Below, one piece after another: positions 45,401 through 57,400 of a stretch of DNA of 64,000 bases; position 1 is the stretch's first letter; each line of letters begins with the position of its first letter. The stretch is taken from assembly GCA_027596075.1 (NCBI GenBank), contig JADGJC010000060.1:104177-168176 (forward strand). The letters are read 5' to 3'. Position numbers and translations under genes: made by a program. This DNA comes from Rhizophlyctis rosea. Lineage: Eukaryota; Chytridiomycota; Chytridiomycetes; Rhizophlyctidales; Rhizophlyctidaceae. The notes beneath the pieces were generated by a model. The model had not been told where the DNA came from, ran no database searches, and worked only from the letters and a program-made list of their open reading frames with translations.

Positions 45401-46763
45401 GCGGTTGCCTGGTTTGGGTGAGGAAGGTGTGAGATAGGGAAATTCTGCGTGTATACTTGCCATAGAGAATGAATTGTCGAAACACCTACCAGCAAACCCA
45501 GCACTCATAAACTTTGTAAATTGCGTAATGGCCGAATCCCAATTCTTGATATCCTTGTAAGCCGTATTCATGTGTGCAACCAATTCTGGGAAAACTGCCG
45601 CAACAACGTCCAAGCATCCACCCATTGTGAGCAACCCAATCGAGATGGTGCGAAGAGCAATTTTCCATTTGTCAGAAGTACCTGCAAACAGATCAATCAT
45701 GAGAATGGGAGCATAGTCAGATATAGACGGAGCGTCCGCACACTGACCAGGTTCACCAGACTGCCAAAGCACCTTCAAGTTAGCGACCAAGTCCGAGAAG
45801 TTGACTCCGTTCGAGAATGGATTGGGTGCGTTTTCTGAACGAGATGGACAAAGGAGTTGAGATACGCGCCCCAACCCGTGCGATATCCTCAAATTCAACA
45901 CAAACACACTCACTCTTAGACCACCAAGTAGTACTATGATCATCCTCAACAACCTCCACATCCTCCGACATCGCCAACCGACACCGCACATTCTTCGACG
46001 AACTCTTATCCTCCAACGTAATACTAAACGCCGGACAGCTCCCACTCTGATAACACAGTTGCGCACACTTTTCAACAGTGGTGAGACGCGCCTCGATTGC
46101 ATCGCCGTCCTTTTTGGCTTCGAGACGGCCGTTGACGGGAGCGCGGTACATGAGGGCTTCGCAGCAGCAGCCGCCGAAGACTTTCCAGCATTTTGAGCGG
46201 CATTGCTGTGGGAGGGAGGGAGATGGTAAGTGTGTGATGAGTGGATTGTTGCGAATTCAATCAGTTGTACGTACCACAACGTTGCAAGTACATGAGCCCC
46301 AACGGCCTGGGTCGATGCATGCATTGGGATCTATCGTGCATCAATATGTCAGATGATGTTCAACTGATTGTCTATCTATCCCGAATACTGCACAAAGAGA
46401 GTCACACCGACTGCAACAAACTTACGTGCCAACTCCCCACCCTTATGACAACTCTTAGATTCGCTACTCCCAAACCATCCACACGTCTCAGAAATGTACA
46501 CAGCCAAAGTGCATTTCGGCTCAGGCGTGGAAGGGTCCCAGGCGAGGAAATTCATGGGGACAAGGTCACCTGATGAGAATGTTTGCATTAGGGCAATGTG
46601 TCACTGTAGTATGAAATTATGATGATTCCATCCACTCACCTGACTCCATCAGAGCCTTGACTGGGTTTTCAAAATCGCCTGGTGGTGTATTTCCGGACAG
46701 ATATTGGTCATTGAAAGCAACACAATAGGTCCTGCGTCGACGTTGTATCACCTTGATCGACAT
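42483..46763 (-). CDS. apple-domain protein with ComEC-like metallo-beta-lactamase fold
   Basis: Large multi-exon minus-strand gene from the ATG at 46763 to the TGA at 42483-42485. Joins that restore sequence include WSK-NAPNPF, GEPG-TSDKWK, AGFAG-NRVAIDG and ITHLDL-DHFNVI. Near the N-terminus a Cys-rich apple/PAN-like stretch reads KCAQLCYQSGSCPAFSITLE. A region of unknown fold follows, then VSINVGQGDCGYQEF. The metallo-beta-lactamase signature comes next: THLDLDH (HxDxDH), later LVLTGDV and LFKVPHHGSSKTG, the trio seen in the ComEC C-terminal hydrolase. The last part is soluble (ACDHDYEFGA at the end). No signal peptide is obvious at the chosen start, so secretion is not certain and an upstream exon may be missing. 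An acidic linker (EDTQDEDVDQSQ) splits the halves. Substrate unknown; a phosphodiester is the family expectation. Confidence 0.72.
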
Positions 46764-46828
46764 GACAATTGAAAAAGTTCAATGATAGGATGATTTGAAT
46801 AATCAGGACTATTATGAAAGGATGCGTG

Positions 46829-47941
46829 TTAGATTATCATCGTTTCAAGCAGAACGGAATTGGGCGTGATGTACGTACAAATGACACCAATGGCGACGCT
46901 GACAATCCCGGCCCATACGAATGCCACTCGTAAGGCGGCAAAAGTCATAAGGCGAAGCGGCGCAAGTGCGGACTGAACACGTAGGAGGGCTCGGTCGATT
47001 ACGCTGAGTTTGGAGAAGGTGTTGCGAGCGGCGTTCCATTCGGTGTTTGTGCTTTGGAGGAGGGGCACCATTTCGATATCTGGGATCGGGAAGCGACGGG
47101 CAAGGTGGTTGCCGACGGCGATTGAGGTGGTGGATGCCGCGACATTACGACGGTGGATGGTGTGTTCGGATTCAGAGTTCTTAGTTGGAGCATAGCCGAA
47201 GCATTCACAAAGGGCATGGGCGGGGGTGAGGGTGAGGCATGGTAAGGTAGGAAGAAGCCGTGCATCTTGATGCGCCAGTTTGATGGCAGCTCGCATTTCC
47301 GTCTCGCAAATGGATGGGCCCAGTTTTCTGAACTTAGTTTCAATCAGCTTGATGGTCCTTCCATACTCCTTCTCGTTCTGCGTCCGATGATCATGACTCG
47401 TGACATGCTCTACCCATGCCTCGTAATCGACAGCGTCTTCGTCATTGCCGTTTTCCAACAACCAATCTGGATCGGTATCGCCGAAGCCCATGGCCTTGAG
47501 GTAATGTGACACTTTCAGGTCTTGCCGAAGATTCATCCCAGATTTTGAGCCCGCCGCTTGTGGGGTTTCGTAGGCCAGACCATGTTTCCGCATCAGGAAC
47601 GCCGCCTCGTCCTTGTCAAGTTTGCCGTCTTTGTTCAAGTCGTACCTGCAATGGCGAGTCCGCTGATTTAAAATTGCATGCACACTGGCGTGAGCTATCT
47701 TAACGAACCTCCTCAACATCGCTCGAAGGGCGTCTTTGTCGACAGATTGAAGACCCCTTTTCGCATGATAATCGTCCACGGCTCGAGATGCCAGATGCTG
47801 GATTAATGCATGTGATGGGTTTTTGACTCGTTGACATCCAGAGTCGCATGAGGAGCTGCCACTGGTAAGGTCCAAGGCCGCCGCATAGTGTGAAGTAGTG
47901 AGCAGGAGAGCCGCTGCGGCTGCATTCAGTGTCAATCTCAT
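46829..47941 (-). CDS. EF-hand protein with signal peptide and C-terminal membrane segment
   Basis: 370-residue frame from the ATG at 47941, which gives a clean signal peptide (MRLTLNAAAAALLLTTSHYA); the open frame upstream begins at a non-ATG codon. A single EF-hand loop is visible, DLNKDGKLDKDE, with the expected D-x-N-x-D-G-x-L-x-x-x-E pattern. Cys residues near the N-terminus (SSSCDSGCQ) suggest a disulfide. A C-terminal hydrophobic segment (VAFVWAGIVSVAIGVICTYI) would anchor it to a membrane. A possible intron (GTTCGTTAAG to CATTGCAG, about 47642-47708) would join LRR directly to YDLNKDG; the frame is open through it. It ends 66 bases upstream of the metallo-beta-lactamase start on the same strand. 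Function unknown. Confidence 0.65.
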   Translation of the reverse strand: MRLTLNAAAAALLLTTSHYAAALDLTSGSSSCDSGCQRVKNPSHALIQHLASRAVDDYHAKRGLQSVDKDALRAMLRRFVKIAHASVHAILNQRTRHCRYDLNKDGKLDKDEAAFLMRKHGLAYETPQAAGSKSGMNLRQDLKVSHYLKAMGFGDTDPDWLLENGNDEDAVDYEAWVEHVTSHDHRTQNEKEYGRTIKLIETKFRKLGPSICETEMRAAIKLAHQDARLLPTLPCLTLTPAHALCECFGYAPTKNSESEHTIHRRNVAASTTSIAVGNHLARRFPIPDIEMVPLLQSTNTEWNAARNTFSKLSVIDRALLRVQSALAPLRLMTFAALRVAFVWAGIVSVAIGVICTYITPNSVLLETMII

Positions 47942-48731
47942 ATTGAGAATGTCACCACGTTTGCCCGAGGAGCGAACTTCGGTGATGTGAACAAAATGCT
48001 CTAAGAGACAGCGAAAACTATGATACCTATGCCGACGAGATTGAGGGAAGCGGACGCCCGAGAACCTGACCAAGTGTAGCGATGATGGTGGACTTTGGGA
48101 TGGGGATGACACTGACACTATGAGCTCCCCACCATCGCACATTCAAGGTCAAAGGATGGGTGGAATTCAATTCGCGCTACAAAGTGGGCCACAGTGCACG
48201 CGTTCAATATGGACTGGACTGGACTGTCTTTGGGCATGACTGTGGATGCTGGTGTCTGAACGGTGATCAAGGAAGGCCGGGTTGCCGGAAGAGCTTCCTT
48301 CCTCCATGTTGTGCAGAGCAGACAAATATGTCCTTTATTCCACGGAGAACAGAACAAGGTATCCGTGCACGTGTTGCTGATCGCGAAAGATTGTGTCGTG
48401 GTTCCAAACTCCTCCCACGTTGTTGGTAGGGTTCGTAGCACGTCGCAAGCTCCGACCTCGGCATCGGGTCGGAGGCGGAAAGTGAAAAACTTTGTGGAGC
48501 GGCAGATCAACCGTGAGGCGGGTGGGTCGCGAACGATCTGTGGCTTGCTCAATTTACTCATCGTGATGGACATCATGATCCCCTTGACCCATGCCGTGTG
48601 AACCATCCCAACATCTTCCGTTTCTCCCTGCCCCGAGATTCATCTGGTAATTGCCCACCGTATTTGCCCAACTTGTGTGCTGTAAATCATACCTACGAAA
48701 GGCCCCCCCAGACCAGCCTGAAACGTCGACG
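47942..48731. promoter_or_regulatory. divergent intergenic region
   Basis: About 790 bases between divergent starts of the EF-hand and F-box-like genes. Short frames on both strands without motifs. A CACGTG palindrome near 48368. Confidence 0.35.
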
Positions 48732-50213
48732 ATGAATAGCATTACCCATCAGCCTTTTCTTCTTGACCCTCAGTCTGACGCCATTCCTGTCCTTCAAATT
48801 TTTCTGAGCTTACCTGCGCAAACGATATTTCAAGCAGAAGGGGTTTGCAAACAATGGTTCCTATGGCTACGCTCGGACCGTGCACAACGCTCCTTGTGGA
48901 AGCAAATCCTTCTGAAAGAAGCGGCTCTTCCTTCCGCTTCGCTTCTACCATCCCCAGACCCTAACTCTTACATCACTTTCCGGGATCTCGTCAAATCATG
49001 TCTGGCTTGGTTGGTAGCTTGGCCATCTCAAGAATGGGTCAACCGGGATGTGCAAGTTGTTACGCAATTGCTTGTGGTGGGAGCAGGGGATGTGGACGGC
49101 CGGTCGCGCGAAGGGAAGGGATCCGCGGATACTGCCGTGGGTATCGGTGCCTTCAAAATGCACTGGGGCAATTCCAATCGCAATACACCGCCTCGAGGAG
49201 ATGCAAAGGTTCCAGCAGCCGAGAATCAGAGCATGTCCAGTCCCTCCAACTTGCCGGCCATTGCTCCACAGGGTGAGGGCCACCGTGGGAACCACATGAG
49301 CAACAACTCTATATCACTAGAATCGTTTTCTGCAAATGACACAATGTGTGTGATGGTGGATGGGAACCCAAATATAACATTCAACCTTCCCCATGCCCAG
49401 GCCTCTGTCTGTGGCCCGTACTGTGTTTCCCACGGTCGTTTGAAGATCAGAATCAACGTTACCGAGCTTCAAGTCTTTGAAGTCAGAAGAAACTCGCAGA
49501 CGGGGACTGCAAAGTCCAGCATCTCCCCCCAAACCTTCCACCTCCATCCTCTATACACCCTTTCCGCTACAACTTTCACCTTCAACACCAACCTTCTTGC
49601 GTACATTGATCCTGACAACGGTAACGACACCCATATCCTGCGCGTAATCCGGATCGCCAACCAAACCCCCATCGCAAGCCTGTCAAACTACGGAATCCCA
49701 GAATTCATCCCCACCTTACACCTAACCCCAACACACCTTGCAGAGATAACTCCTACAATGATCACCCTTTACACCCTGGGAACCCTCCGTATCCGCACCC
49801 GCATCAATCTCGAAGTTGCTGATATCGATGATCTTTCCAGACACGACAACTGGCAATTGGAAGACGACGTCCCACCCAATACCCTTATAACCTTTCCAAG
49901 GCACAAACCTTTCCTAACATCCGATGGTTCGCTCATCGTAATTCCTAATGCTGAAGGAGGAGATCCTTGGGACCGCAGCCATCCTCCCATACACTATGTG
50001 GTTGATCCGGCCATTAGGAAGATTTGGCGGGTATGTGCTGGGTGGAGGACCCAGCAGAGAGGGTTTTTGGCCATTATCAGAAGTAGGAAGAAGATCATGG
50101 GGGAGGAGGTTGGGAATTTGGGTGATTGGGATGTGGTGTGGAGAAAGGTGGGGAAGGATGAAGTACCGGATGGGTTTGGCGACTTCTGGCTTTCGGATAG
50201 AATGGTGTTGTAG
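48732..50213 (+). CDS. F-box-like protein
   Basis: Single exon, 493 residues from the ATG at 48732 (good context, GACGATGA). Residues about 15-60 have an F-box-like pattern: IPVLQIFLSLPAQTIFQAEG, then VCKQWFLWLRSDRAQRSLWK, with the characteristic Leu-Pro, Val-Cys-xx-Trp and Leu-Trp-Lys positions. The rest is a beta-rich region without recognised repeats (LSATTFTFNTNLLAYIDPDN, WRVCAGWRTQQRGFLAIIRS), possibly a substrate-binding propeller-like domain. Role as an SCF ubiquitin-ligase adaptor is inferred from the F-box only. Confidence 0.68.
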   Translation: MNSITHQPFLLDPQSDAIPVLQIFLSLPAQTIFQAEGVCKQWFLWLRSDRAQRSLWKQILLKEAALPSASLLPSPDPNSYITFRDLVKSCLAWLVAWPSQEWVNRDVQVVTQLLVVGAGDVDGRSREGKGSADTAVGIGAFKMHWGNSNRNTPPRGDAKVPAAENQSMSSPSNLPAIAPQGEGHRGNHMSNNSISLESFSANDTMCVMVDGNPNITFNLPHAQASVCGPYCVSHGRLKIRINVTELQVFEVRRNSQTGTAKSSISPQTFHLHPLYTLSATTFTFNTNLLAYIDPDNGNDTHILRVIRIANQTPIASLSNYGIPEFIPTLHLTPTHLAEITPTMITLYTLGTLRIRTRINLEVADIDDLSRHDNWQLEDDVPPNTLITFPRHKPFLTSDGSLIVIPNAEGGDPWDRSHPPIHYVVDPAIRKIWRVCAGWRTQQRGFLAIIRSRKKIMGEEVGNLGDWDVVWRKVGKDEVPDGFGDFWLSDRMVL

Positions 50214-50499
50214 CATTGTTTAATAGAAAGCTGTACTAGAGCGGATGGCATATGAATCATTTTTTTACTAGTGCTTTCAGCATCTTAAGTAAGGCTGTTC
50301 TTTGTATTATATCAATGTAGTATACAGCAAAGGACCTTATGCTTGGGCATCATGCGCCATGCTTCCACAATATCATAACGAAACCCCGGAACCCCCATCT
50401 AGATTGTATTTTCCACTTCAACCTTCTATCTAACAAGACCCCTTTGGCATCAATTGGTTGGAGCAACAGTCATATGACTCGGGTGGGTAACAGCCTCCA

Positions 50500-53400
50500 T
50501 TACACGACCGCATTCCCTAAAATCGATGTTGCAATTAGACCAATGAATGACGGAAGATTGTCAGCGGTAAGATAACTAACCTTGGGACACAACTGCCCAT
50601 TACAACAATCATAAGCACTCGTATCGAACACACCGCAATTGGTTGACGTGCACGCTCCGGTACCCGTACTGCCGGTAGGAGATGGTGATGGTGACGGCGA
50701 TGCCTTTGTTGTTGTAGTAGTCGTCGTCGTAGTCGTTGCCGCACCTCCACCCGTGGAAGGACAAGATCCCTTTGGCATAAGCTGACCAGAACAGCAATCA
50801 TAACTTGCTGGAGGGAAGCACCCGCCGTTACATGCGTTCATACCCTTGGGACAAAGCGTACCATCACAGCAGTCATAGGCGGTGGTATCGAAGGTTCCGC
50901 AGTTTGTTGAAGTGCACGTGTTGGTAGCAGGTGGAGTCGTAGGAGATGGAGAGGGGGATGGTGTTGGACTTTGCGTGCTGGTTGGAGGCGGTGTGGTTGT
51001 TTGGATGACCGGAGAGGTGGTGGTGGTTGCAGCAGGAGGACCGCAAGATCCCTTCGGCATGAGTTGGCCGGAACAACAATCGTAGATATCTGGAGGATAA
51101 CAAGCTCCCGCACATGCTGCCGGAGCAACCGTTGGACAAAGTGTTCCGTCACAGCAAACGTATGCAGTGGTATCGAACACGCCGCAGTTCGTGTGCGTGC
51201 ATTGTGGAGCTTCTTGGGTGGGGATTGTTGTTGTTGCGGTGCCTGTGGCGTTGCCGGTGGTGGTGGCGGTTGGCCAGATGGTGGGTTCCGGTGTGGTGTT
51301 ATCGACGCAGTTGGAGTCGTCGACGGTTTCCCATACTCCGTTTACGGTACATTTGAGAGTCATGGTCCCGTTGAGGGGTTTGTAACAAGGTCCGGTGGCA
51401 ACACCGCCAATTGAGGTGGTGTTAAAGCCATCGAATCCAGAACACCGCATCGTAGGTGTGCAAGTAGAGTTATCAAACGAAGTCCACTGCCCTTGCCCAT
51501 TACAAGTCGCCGTCTGGTTACCATCAAAAAGAAGTGGACAAGGTCCCGAAGCTCGCTGGTTGAATGGGGTTGCGGGGAAGACGTCGTATGCCGGACACCC
51601 CGTTTTCGTACAGCCCGTCAAATCCGGAAGAGCCCAAGTCCCATCACTGTTGCATTTCGCGGTCTTCGTGCCCCTGAATCCGTTATCACAAGGCGCGGTA
51701 GCATTCTGTCCGGAATAGGTGGTGGGCCAACCAACACTGGGAGGACACATCACGCCCTTCCTGGCACAAGTGATGTCCGTGATAGCCCATTCCCCATTCT
51801 TCTGGCACTTGGCAGTGATTGCACCCGTTCCGCTCCGGCACGACGCGCTAATGGTGGTATTGACGGCCGATTGTGTGAAGTTGCCATAGTACATGTTGCC
51901 ATCGTCACCGACGAGGAATGCTACGGTTGGACACTTCACAACTAAGGGCCATCCGCAAGGACCGTAATCGGACTGGCAGGAGGTAGGGTTGCAGGCGGTG
52001 GTGGAGTTTGCGCATTTGCCGGTGGAGGAGCAGCAGGATGTGGAGTTGCAGGACGCTTGGAAAGCTGATTGCCATCCGCATTCTATATCGTGTTTTGAAG
52101 AGGGTCAAAGATATGTTCCTAGCTCAATCCACACAAGCCCGCAAACAGACCATGATCAGGATTGATTGTCACCGGACCACAATCGCCGTACAATTGATCG
52201 CACACATCCAAAGTACAAAAATCTCTCGAAGTGCCACACTTCCGTGTGATGCGGTTGCAGCACTCTCCGATAGGGCATGCAGTCGCGTTCCCAGAGACAG
52301 ATGGTCCGCATTCTGGGGAAATGAAGTCAATATAAGGCTCTGATTGAGCGAGTAGAGTAACCAGATAAACAAGATACCATGCGTGCTGTTCACAAACCGC
52401 GTACAAGCCGCCTTCGAAAACGCCTGCTGACATCCAGCAGGCCTCCCCGCAACCGGCACCGCATCTGGATCCGCCAGTTGACAATACGACGCACCAGTCC
52501 CGCACTGGCCTTGCGCATTGCAGCATCCCGTAGTACAGTTGGCAAAGCTAGCAGAAGTGGCTCCACACACTGCCTGCGAGTCCGTCACAGCGTGATCGCA
52601 GTTGCCGTAACCGTAAAAACAGTTCGTGGGACTGCAGAAGTCTGAGCCGGTGCCGCATTGACCTGTTACGCCACAGCATTGGCCGGAGGGGCAGCGAGTT
52701 CCGGTTGTGGGACCGCAGGTGCGGGTGGGTTCTTCGGGTGGAGGGAATGTCATTGAGGAGTTGCTGTTAAGGTGTCAATTGATTTGATGGATTGTCAGCG
52801 TAAGCAACTTGTTGTGGATAGTACGTACCTAGCTACGATAGCAGGAATGACGGGCATAACAGGATGAACCATTGATGCATACACTTCGGAGATAGAATCT
52901 AGGTCACAAAGCGTGTTGCTGATGCAAGAGTGTGAGCATTCATGAGTCTAGCCGCTTTCAAAAGACATCCGACCATTGAGTTTTACTCACGTCAAGTAGA
53001 ACAAACTCTGATCCGCAGTCCGATCAAGTTGTTTGATCAACAACGAGGTCCCCAACCAGCATTCACCGCACAGGGTATCTTTCGGTACCACTTCTCCGAT
53101 TTCCTTTGATGGATCCAAAAGTGTGATAGTGTCAATCAGAAACTGCCGACAGTTCTGGCCCGCGGCAGATGTCAGGCATGGAAGATAAGCGCCTTTGGTT
53201 GCATGGCCAACGATCGACCCAATGTTTGCTGTAGGACCGAGCTATCGTATACCACTATGTTAGCAACAATCCAGGACATTCCTCGGAGATTGCAAGACTC
53301 ACAGGAACATCCAAATCACACGCTCCCATCACCGCATCCCTCCATCCCAAGAAACTCTGCCTACACGTCCCATCCACATTGCAGAATGCATTCCTGGCCG

Positions 53401-53608
53401 TCACAGCAGCACTTGTGCCGGCATCAAAGTCCGCATAATCGCCGAAGATGTATTTGCGCGTGCAGGCTATGTCGCCGAGGAGGGCCGCTCGGCAGGCGGC
53501 TTGGGGGATGTCGAAGGCGTCGAGGTCGTTTTGGGTGAAGAGGGAGAAGGTGGAGACGAGATTGGGGAGTAGGGGGAGTAGCGCGAGGAGGGATGTGATG
53601 GTTGGCAT
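50500..53608 (-). CDS. secreted hevein / CCP-like / Cys-repeat chitin-binding protein
   Basis: Multi-exon gene from the ATG at 53608 with a signal peptide (MPTITSLLALLPLLPNLVST). A Cys-poor N-terminal region of unknown fold (53250-52850) is followed by four hevein-like chitin-binding modules, for example TCGPTTGTRCPSGQCCGVTG and ECGPSVSGNATACPIGECC. Next come four CCP/sushi-like modules (CPPSVGWPTTYSGQNATAPC; ends of form GTWALPDLTGC). The last part has three copies of a repeat of the form CTSTNCGxFDTTAYDCCDGTLCP, each of the first two followed by YDCCSGQLMPKGSC and separated by Thr/Pro/Ser linkers. The end around 50500-50580 is uncertain: a donor-like GTTAGT after CNGQLCPK may start a further intron, otherwise the frame runs to ILGNAVV. 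Chitin or peptidoglycan binding at the cell surface is inferred. Divergent from the thaumatin-chitinase gene. Confidence 0.78.
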
Positions 53609-54477
53609 CGTGTAATGCCAGTGGGAACTTTCTTTCGATGTTTGTAATAGCGCTATGAACGTCACCGAGTACGTCCTGCGTATCAGGAAAGCATTCCAAT
53701 GACCTCAAATCACGAAGATGGAGAAGCAAAGACTTGACACTTCAGGGAGATGACAATGTCCAAAGGTCAAACGGAACGACCTTACTGAAATCACCCGCGA
53801 ACATGAACGAGCGAGACAGCTCATGGACGACCGTTCCATCTCGACCCCCCATTCCAATTCCATGTATGGTCCCCTCCGGCTTTCCAGAACGGACCTCCGT
53901 TTCCTTCATCATCGGGTCGTACGGAACAACAGAATTTTGGCGGACGGGTGTATCCTGTGTTCGGTTCCGCACACACGGGCCAAAAACCCAAAAATTTTGA
54001 TTGAAGTAAACAAATAAACGTGGCTGGCATGAGGACTCAATTCGACGGGACGCGGCAGGCTTGCCGATACTTCTGACCAGAAAGTCGTACCATATTTTCA
54101 TGACCACGGATACATGCATTTTTTTGGATTAGTAAAGAAGAGACAAGGAGGATCGGCAAGATCAGAACCATGTGGTCAACAACGGATGTTTCGTCGGTCT
54201 CCGCTTTCCAACTCTCCGCGTTCCAACTCGGAGACGGAACACCCCAAGTTTTCCCCGCGGTCTCCCAACTTCCCGGCTCCCGCTGCGTGCACGCCACCGG
54301 TGCCAGGTTTTTGGCTTTCCCCTTCGCATCAGGACTTAGCGGTTGAAAGAACTCTCGCTTGCGAGCAATCGGCGGAACTCTCGCTCCTCCCTAACAACAC
54401 TTGTGCTGGACAAGATCAATAATATAGTCCTTACTAGGAACGGTTGACGGTGACGGCATATCGTCTTAGTCGCAAAC
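53609..54477. promoter_or_regulatory. shared promoter region of two chitin-related genes
   Basis: 870 bases between the two divergent secretory genes. No coding frame supported and no TATA box recognised close to either start. Confidence 0.4.
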
Positions 54478-57400
54478 ATGATGCAGCATGCGCGTGCTGT
54501 GAGCCTACTAGTGGTTGCCGCTTGCTTATTAACGCAGGTATGGAGTGACGGGTGAAAAACAACTTCTGGAACCGCACGAAGGATTTTTGGTTGTCGACGG
54601 GTGGGAAAGGGTTGGATGCAGGGGAACCGATGTTGCCTCAATAGACGATTGAGATGCGGTCAATTGCTACAGAATCACCGGAACGCATCCATGTGCGCGT
54701 CCATCATCGATGGACGCATTGTGAACAGAATTAATGGATTAGGCTAACAATTACCGTCATTCAAGGTGGCCAACGCAGAGCTTTCCGATGCAATACCGGC
54801 CAACGTGACCCTTCAGAAACGAGCATGCCTGGACTCACAGGTTACATGCGGGCAGGACTGTATTGATCCCGCGAAGGGCCAATACCATTGCATGCATGGA
54901 CCGGATGGAACACCATTGCTCGTGCAGGGACCTGGCTACAATGCCGCCGATCGTAAGTATCAAACATAGAAGAAGGTTGCGCTCGGCACGCGCATGAAAC
55001 ATTACACTCATTCCAATCTCTGCAGCCGATCCTCCCGTCTACACAGAAACTGTAGAACTCACCACTCCAGGCTACAGCGGGGCGACGAGATTGTTGAAAA
55101 TTGTCAACATGTGCAATCATAAGATCTGGCCCGCAATCCAGGGAGCAAAGGATGCACCAGTGCCAGCAGATGGTGGGTTCGGCATGGCACCTGGAACAAC
55201 TGCCAACATCCGAGTACCCTTCGGTTGGATCTCTGGTCGTGTCTGGGCCCGCACCAACTGCAAAGTCAACAATGGCAAAGTCTTCTGCGAGACTGGAACC
55301 TGTGGCATTCCGGAGAATAACTACGGTGTTGCCTGTCAAGGCAACGGTGGCATTCCGCCTTACACCATTGCTGAGTTCACGTTGGATGGGTGGAATCATC
55401 TGGACTACTATGATGTATCACAGGTGGACGGCCACAATATAGGTGAATATCAGCATGCCTTGAAAGGGAGATGCCTTATTGCTCATACAGGCCCACTATA
55501 GGCGTGGCAATTACGGTACTAAAGGGCGACAAAATCAACGACCCTGAAGCAACTCCACCTCAATTCGATTGCGGCAACCCTGCATGCCGAATGGACATCA
55601 ACAAAAACTGCCCTCCCGAGTTGACGTTCTTGTCGACAGACCGTAAACGTGTCATTGCTTGCGGATCTATCAACAACGCCATCACCGATCTCGTCCAACG
55701 AACCTTCCATGCCGATCCTCTGAAACCGTGGTATGACGATATGAAGATGCGAATGTTGTTGGGGTGCGTGTGGCCGGACTTTGGGTATTCGCACTTGGAC
55801 AAGCGGGACGAGGCGAAGGGAAAAGTGTGTTTGTCGACGAACTGGCCAAAGGTGCAAGAGTCGGGTGATTGGCCGGATAGGTATGATGAGGTGTTCAAAC
55901 AGAGATGTCCAGGTATGCTGAAGCGCGAGAACTTTCAACATATACGTGAAGCATAAACTTATGACCGTCTTTGCTGCAGACGCCTACTCCTGGCAGTTTG
56001 ACGATATGTCTTCTACCTTCAATTGCCGCAATGCAGACTACCAAGTTACCTTCTGCCCCGCGGCGGAGTGCGGGAAGGATGCGGGAGGGAAGACCTGCCC
56101 TAATAACTATTGTTGCTCTTCAGTAAGTTACCTCTTACAAAATGGTGGTTTGCACAAATATTCAACTGAGCATTCCATACTAGTACGGTGTTTGCGGCTT
56201 GGGTTCAGACGTTTGCGGAGCTGGATGTCAATCGCAATGCACTGGCCTCGATGACTTCCCACCTCCCGACCATTGCAACAATAACGCTTTGAGCAAGGTC
56301 GTCGCCTACTACAGTGGCTCGTGAGTATCTAAGCTCCCAAACACTCAACTTGGAACATCGCTTATTAATTTTCGGTGTCCAGCGCGGCCACTCGTGGCAA
56401 CGGCCGTCCCAACTGCAACAACATCTTGCCGGCCATGCCACCTGAAAATATCCGTCCTACCGGCATCACTCACTTGATCTACGTAAGTCTCACACGTTAG
56501 CCTTGACCACATAGAGTAACATTAACTGACAAAGTGACGATCATCAAAATCAGACCTTTGGTGCCATCTCACCCCAATTCGGTCTAACCACCACCCGTGG
56601 CGACGATGATGACTTGATCCGCCGGTTCAACGGCATCAAGAACACCAATCCAGGCTTGAAGACCATGTGGGCTATCGGCGGTTGGAACTTCAACACTCCC
56701 GGATCCGGAACGGAGACACGCTTCTCCGACGCCGTGACCTTTGAAGCAAACAGGAAAACCCTCGTTGACAGTGTGATCAAGACCGTGCCGGCTAAAGGGT
56801 TTGATGGTGTAGATTTTGATTGGGAATGGCCGGGTAAGTAGTGCTGGAAGAATGTTGGAGTGTGATTGTCGTTCTCTCCGTTGCATCTTCTATAATCTCA
56901 TGCCTCAAAAATGTATGATCAGGACCCGAACGTGGCGGTCGCGACAGTGATCCCAAGAACTACGTCCAATTCATCAAAGAACTCCGATCGGCAGCCAACA
57001 ATGCCAACATCCCTCTCATCATCTCCATCACCGTTCCCGGAACCATGGCGGACAAACTAAACCGTTACGATCTTGAACAACTCCAAAAAGACGCCGACTG
57101 GATCAACGTCATGACCTACGACTTCAACGGCGGAGCAGCAGGCGGAATCGCCGCATCGGCCGGTGGGGACGCGTTGCAGAATGCAATTGATGGGGGTTAC
57201 AACTCCTTACCACCATCGAATTGGCCCAGTGCACAGGGCGTGCAGCCGCATACTAGTGTCACAGATGTCGATAACGCATTGAGGGCGTTCTTGAAGGCCG
57301 GCGTGAGGAGGGAGAAACTCGTTATGGGTATTGCATTCTACGGAAGGAACTACTTGCTTCAGGATCCGGGGTGCAACAAGCAGGGGTGTGCGTTTGCGGG

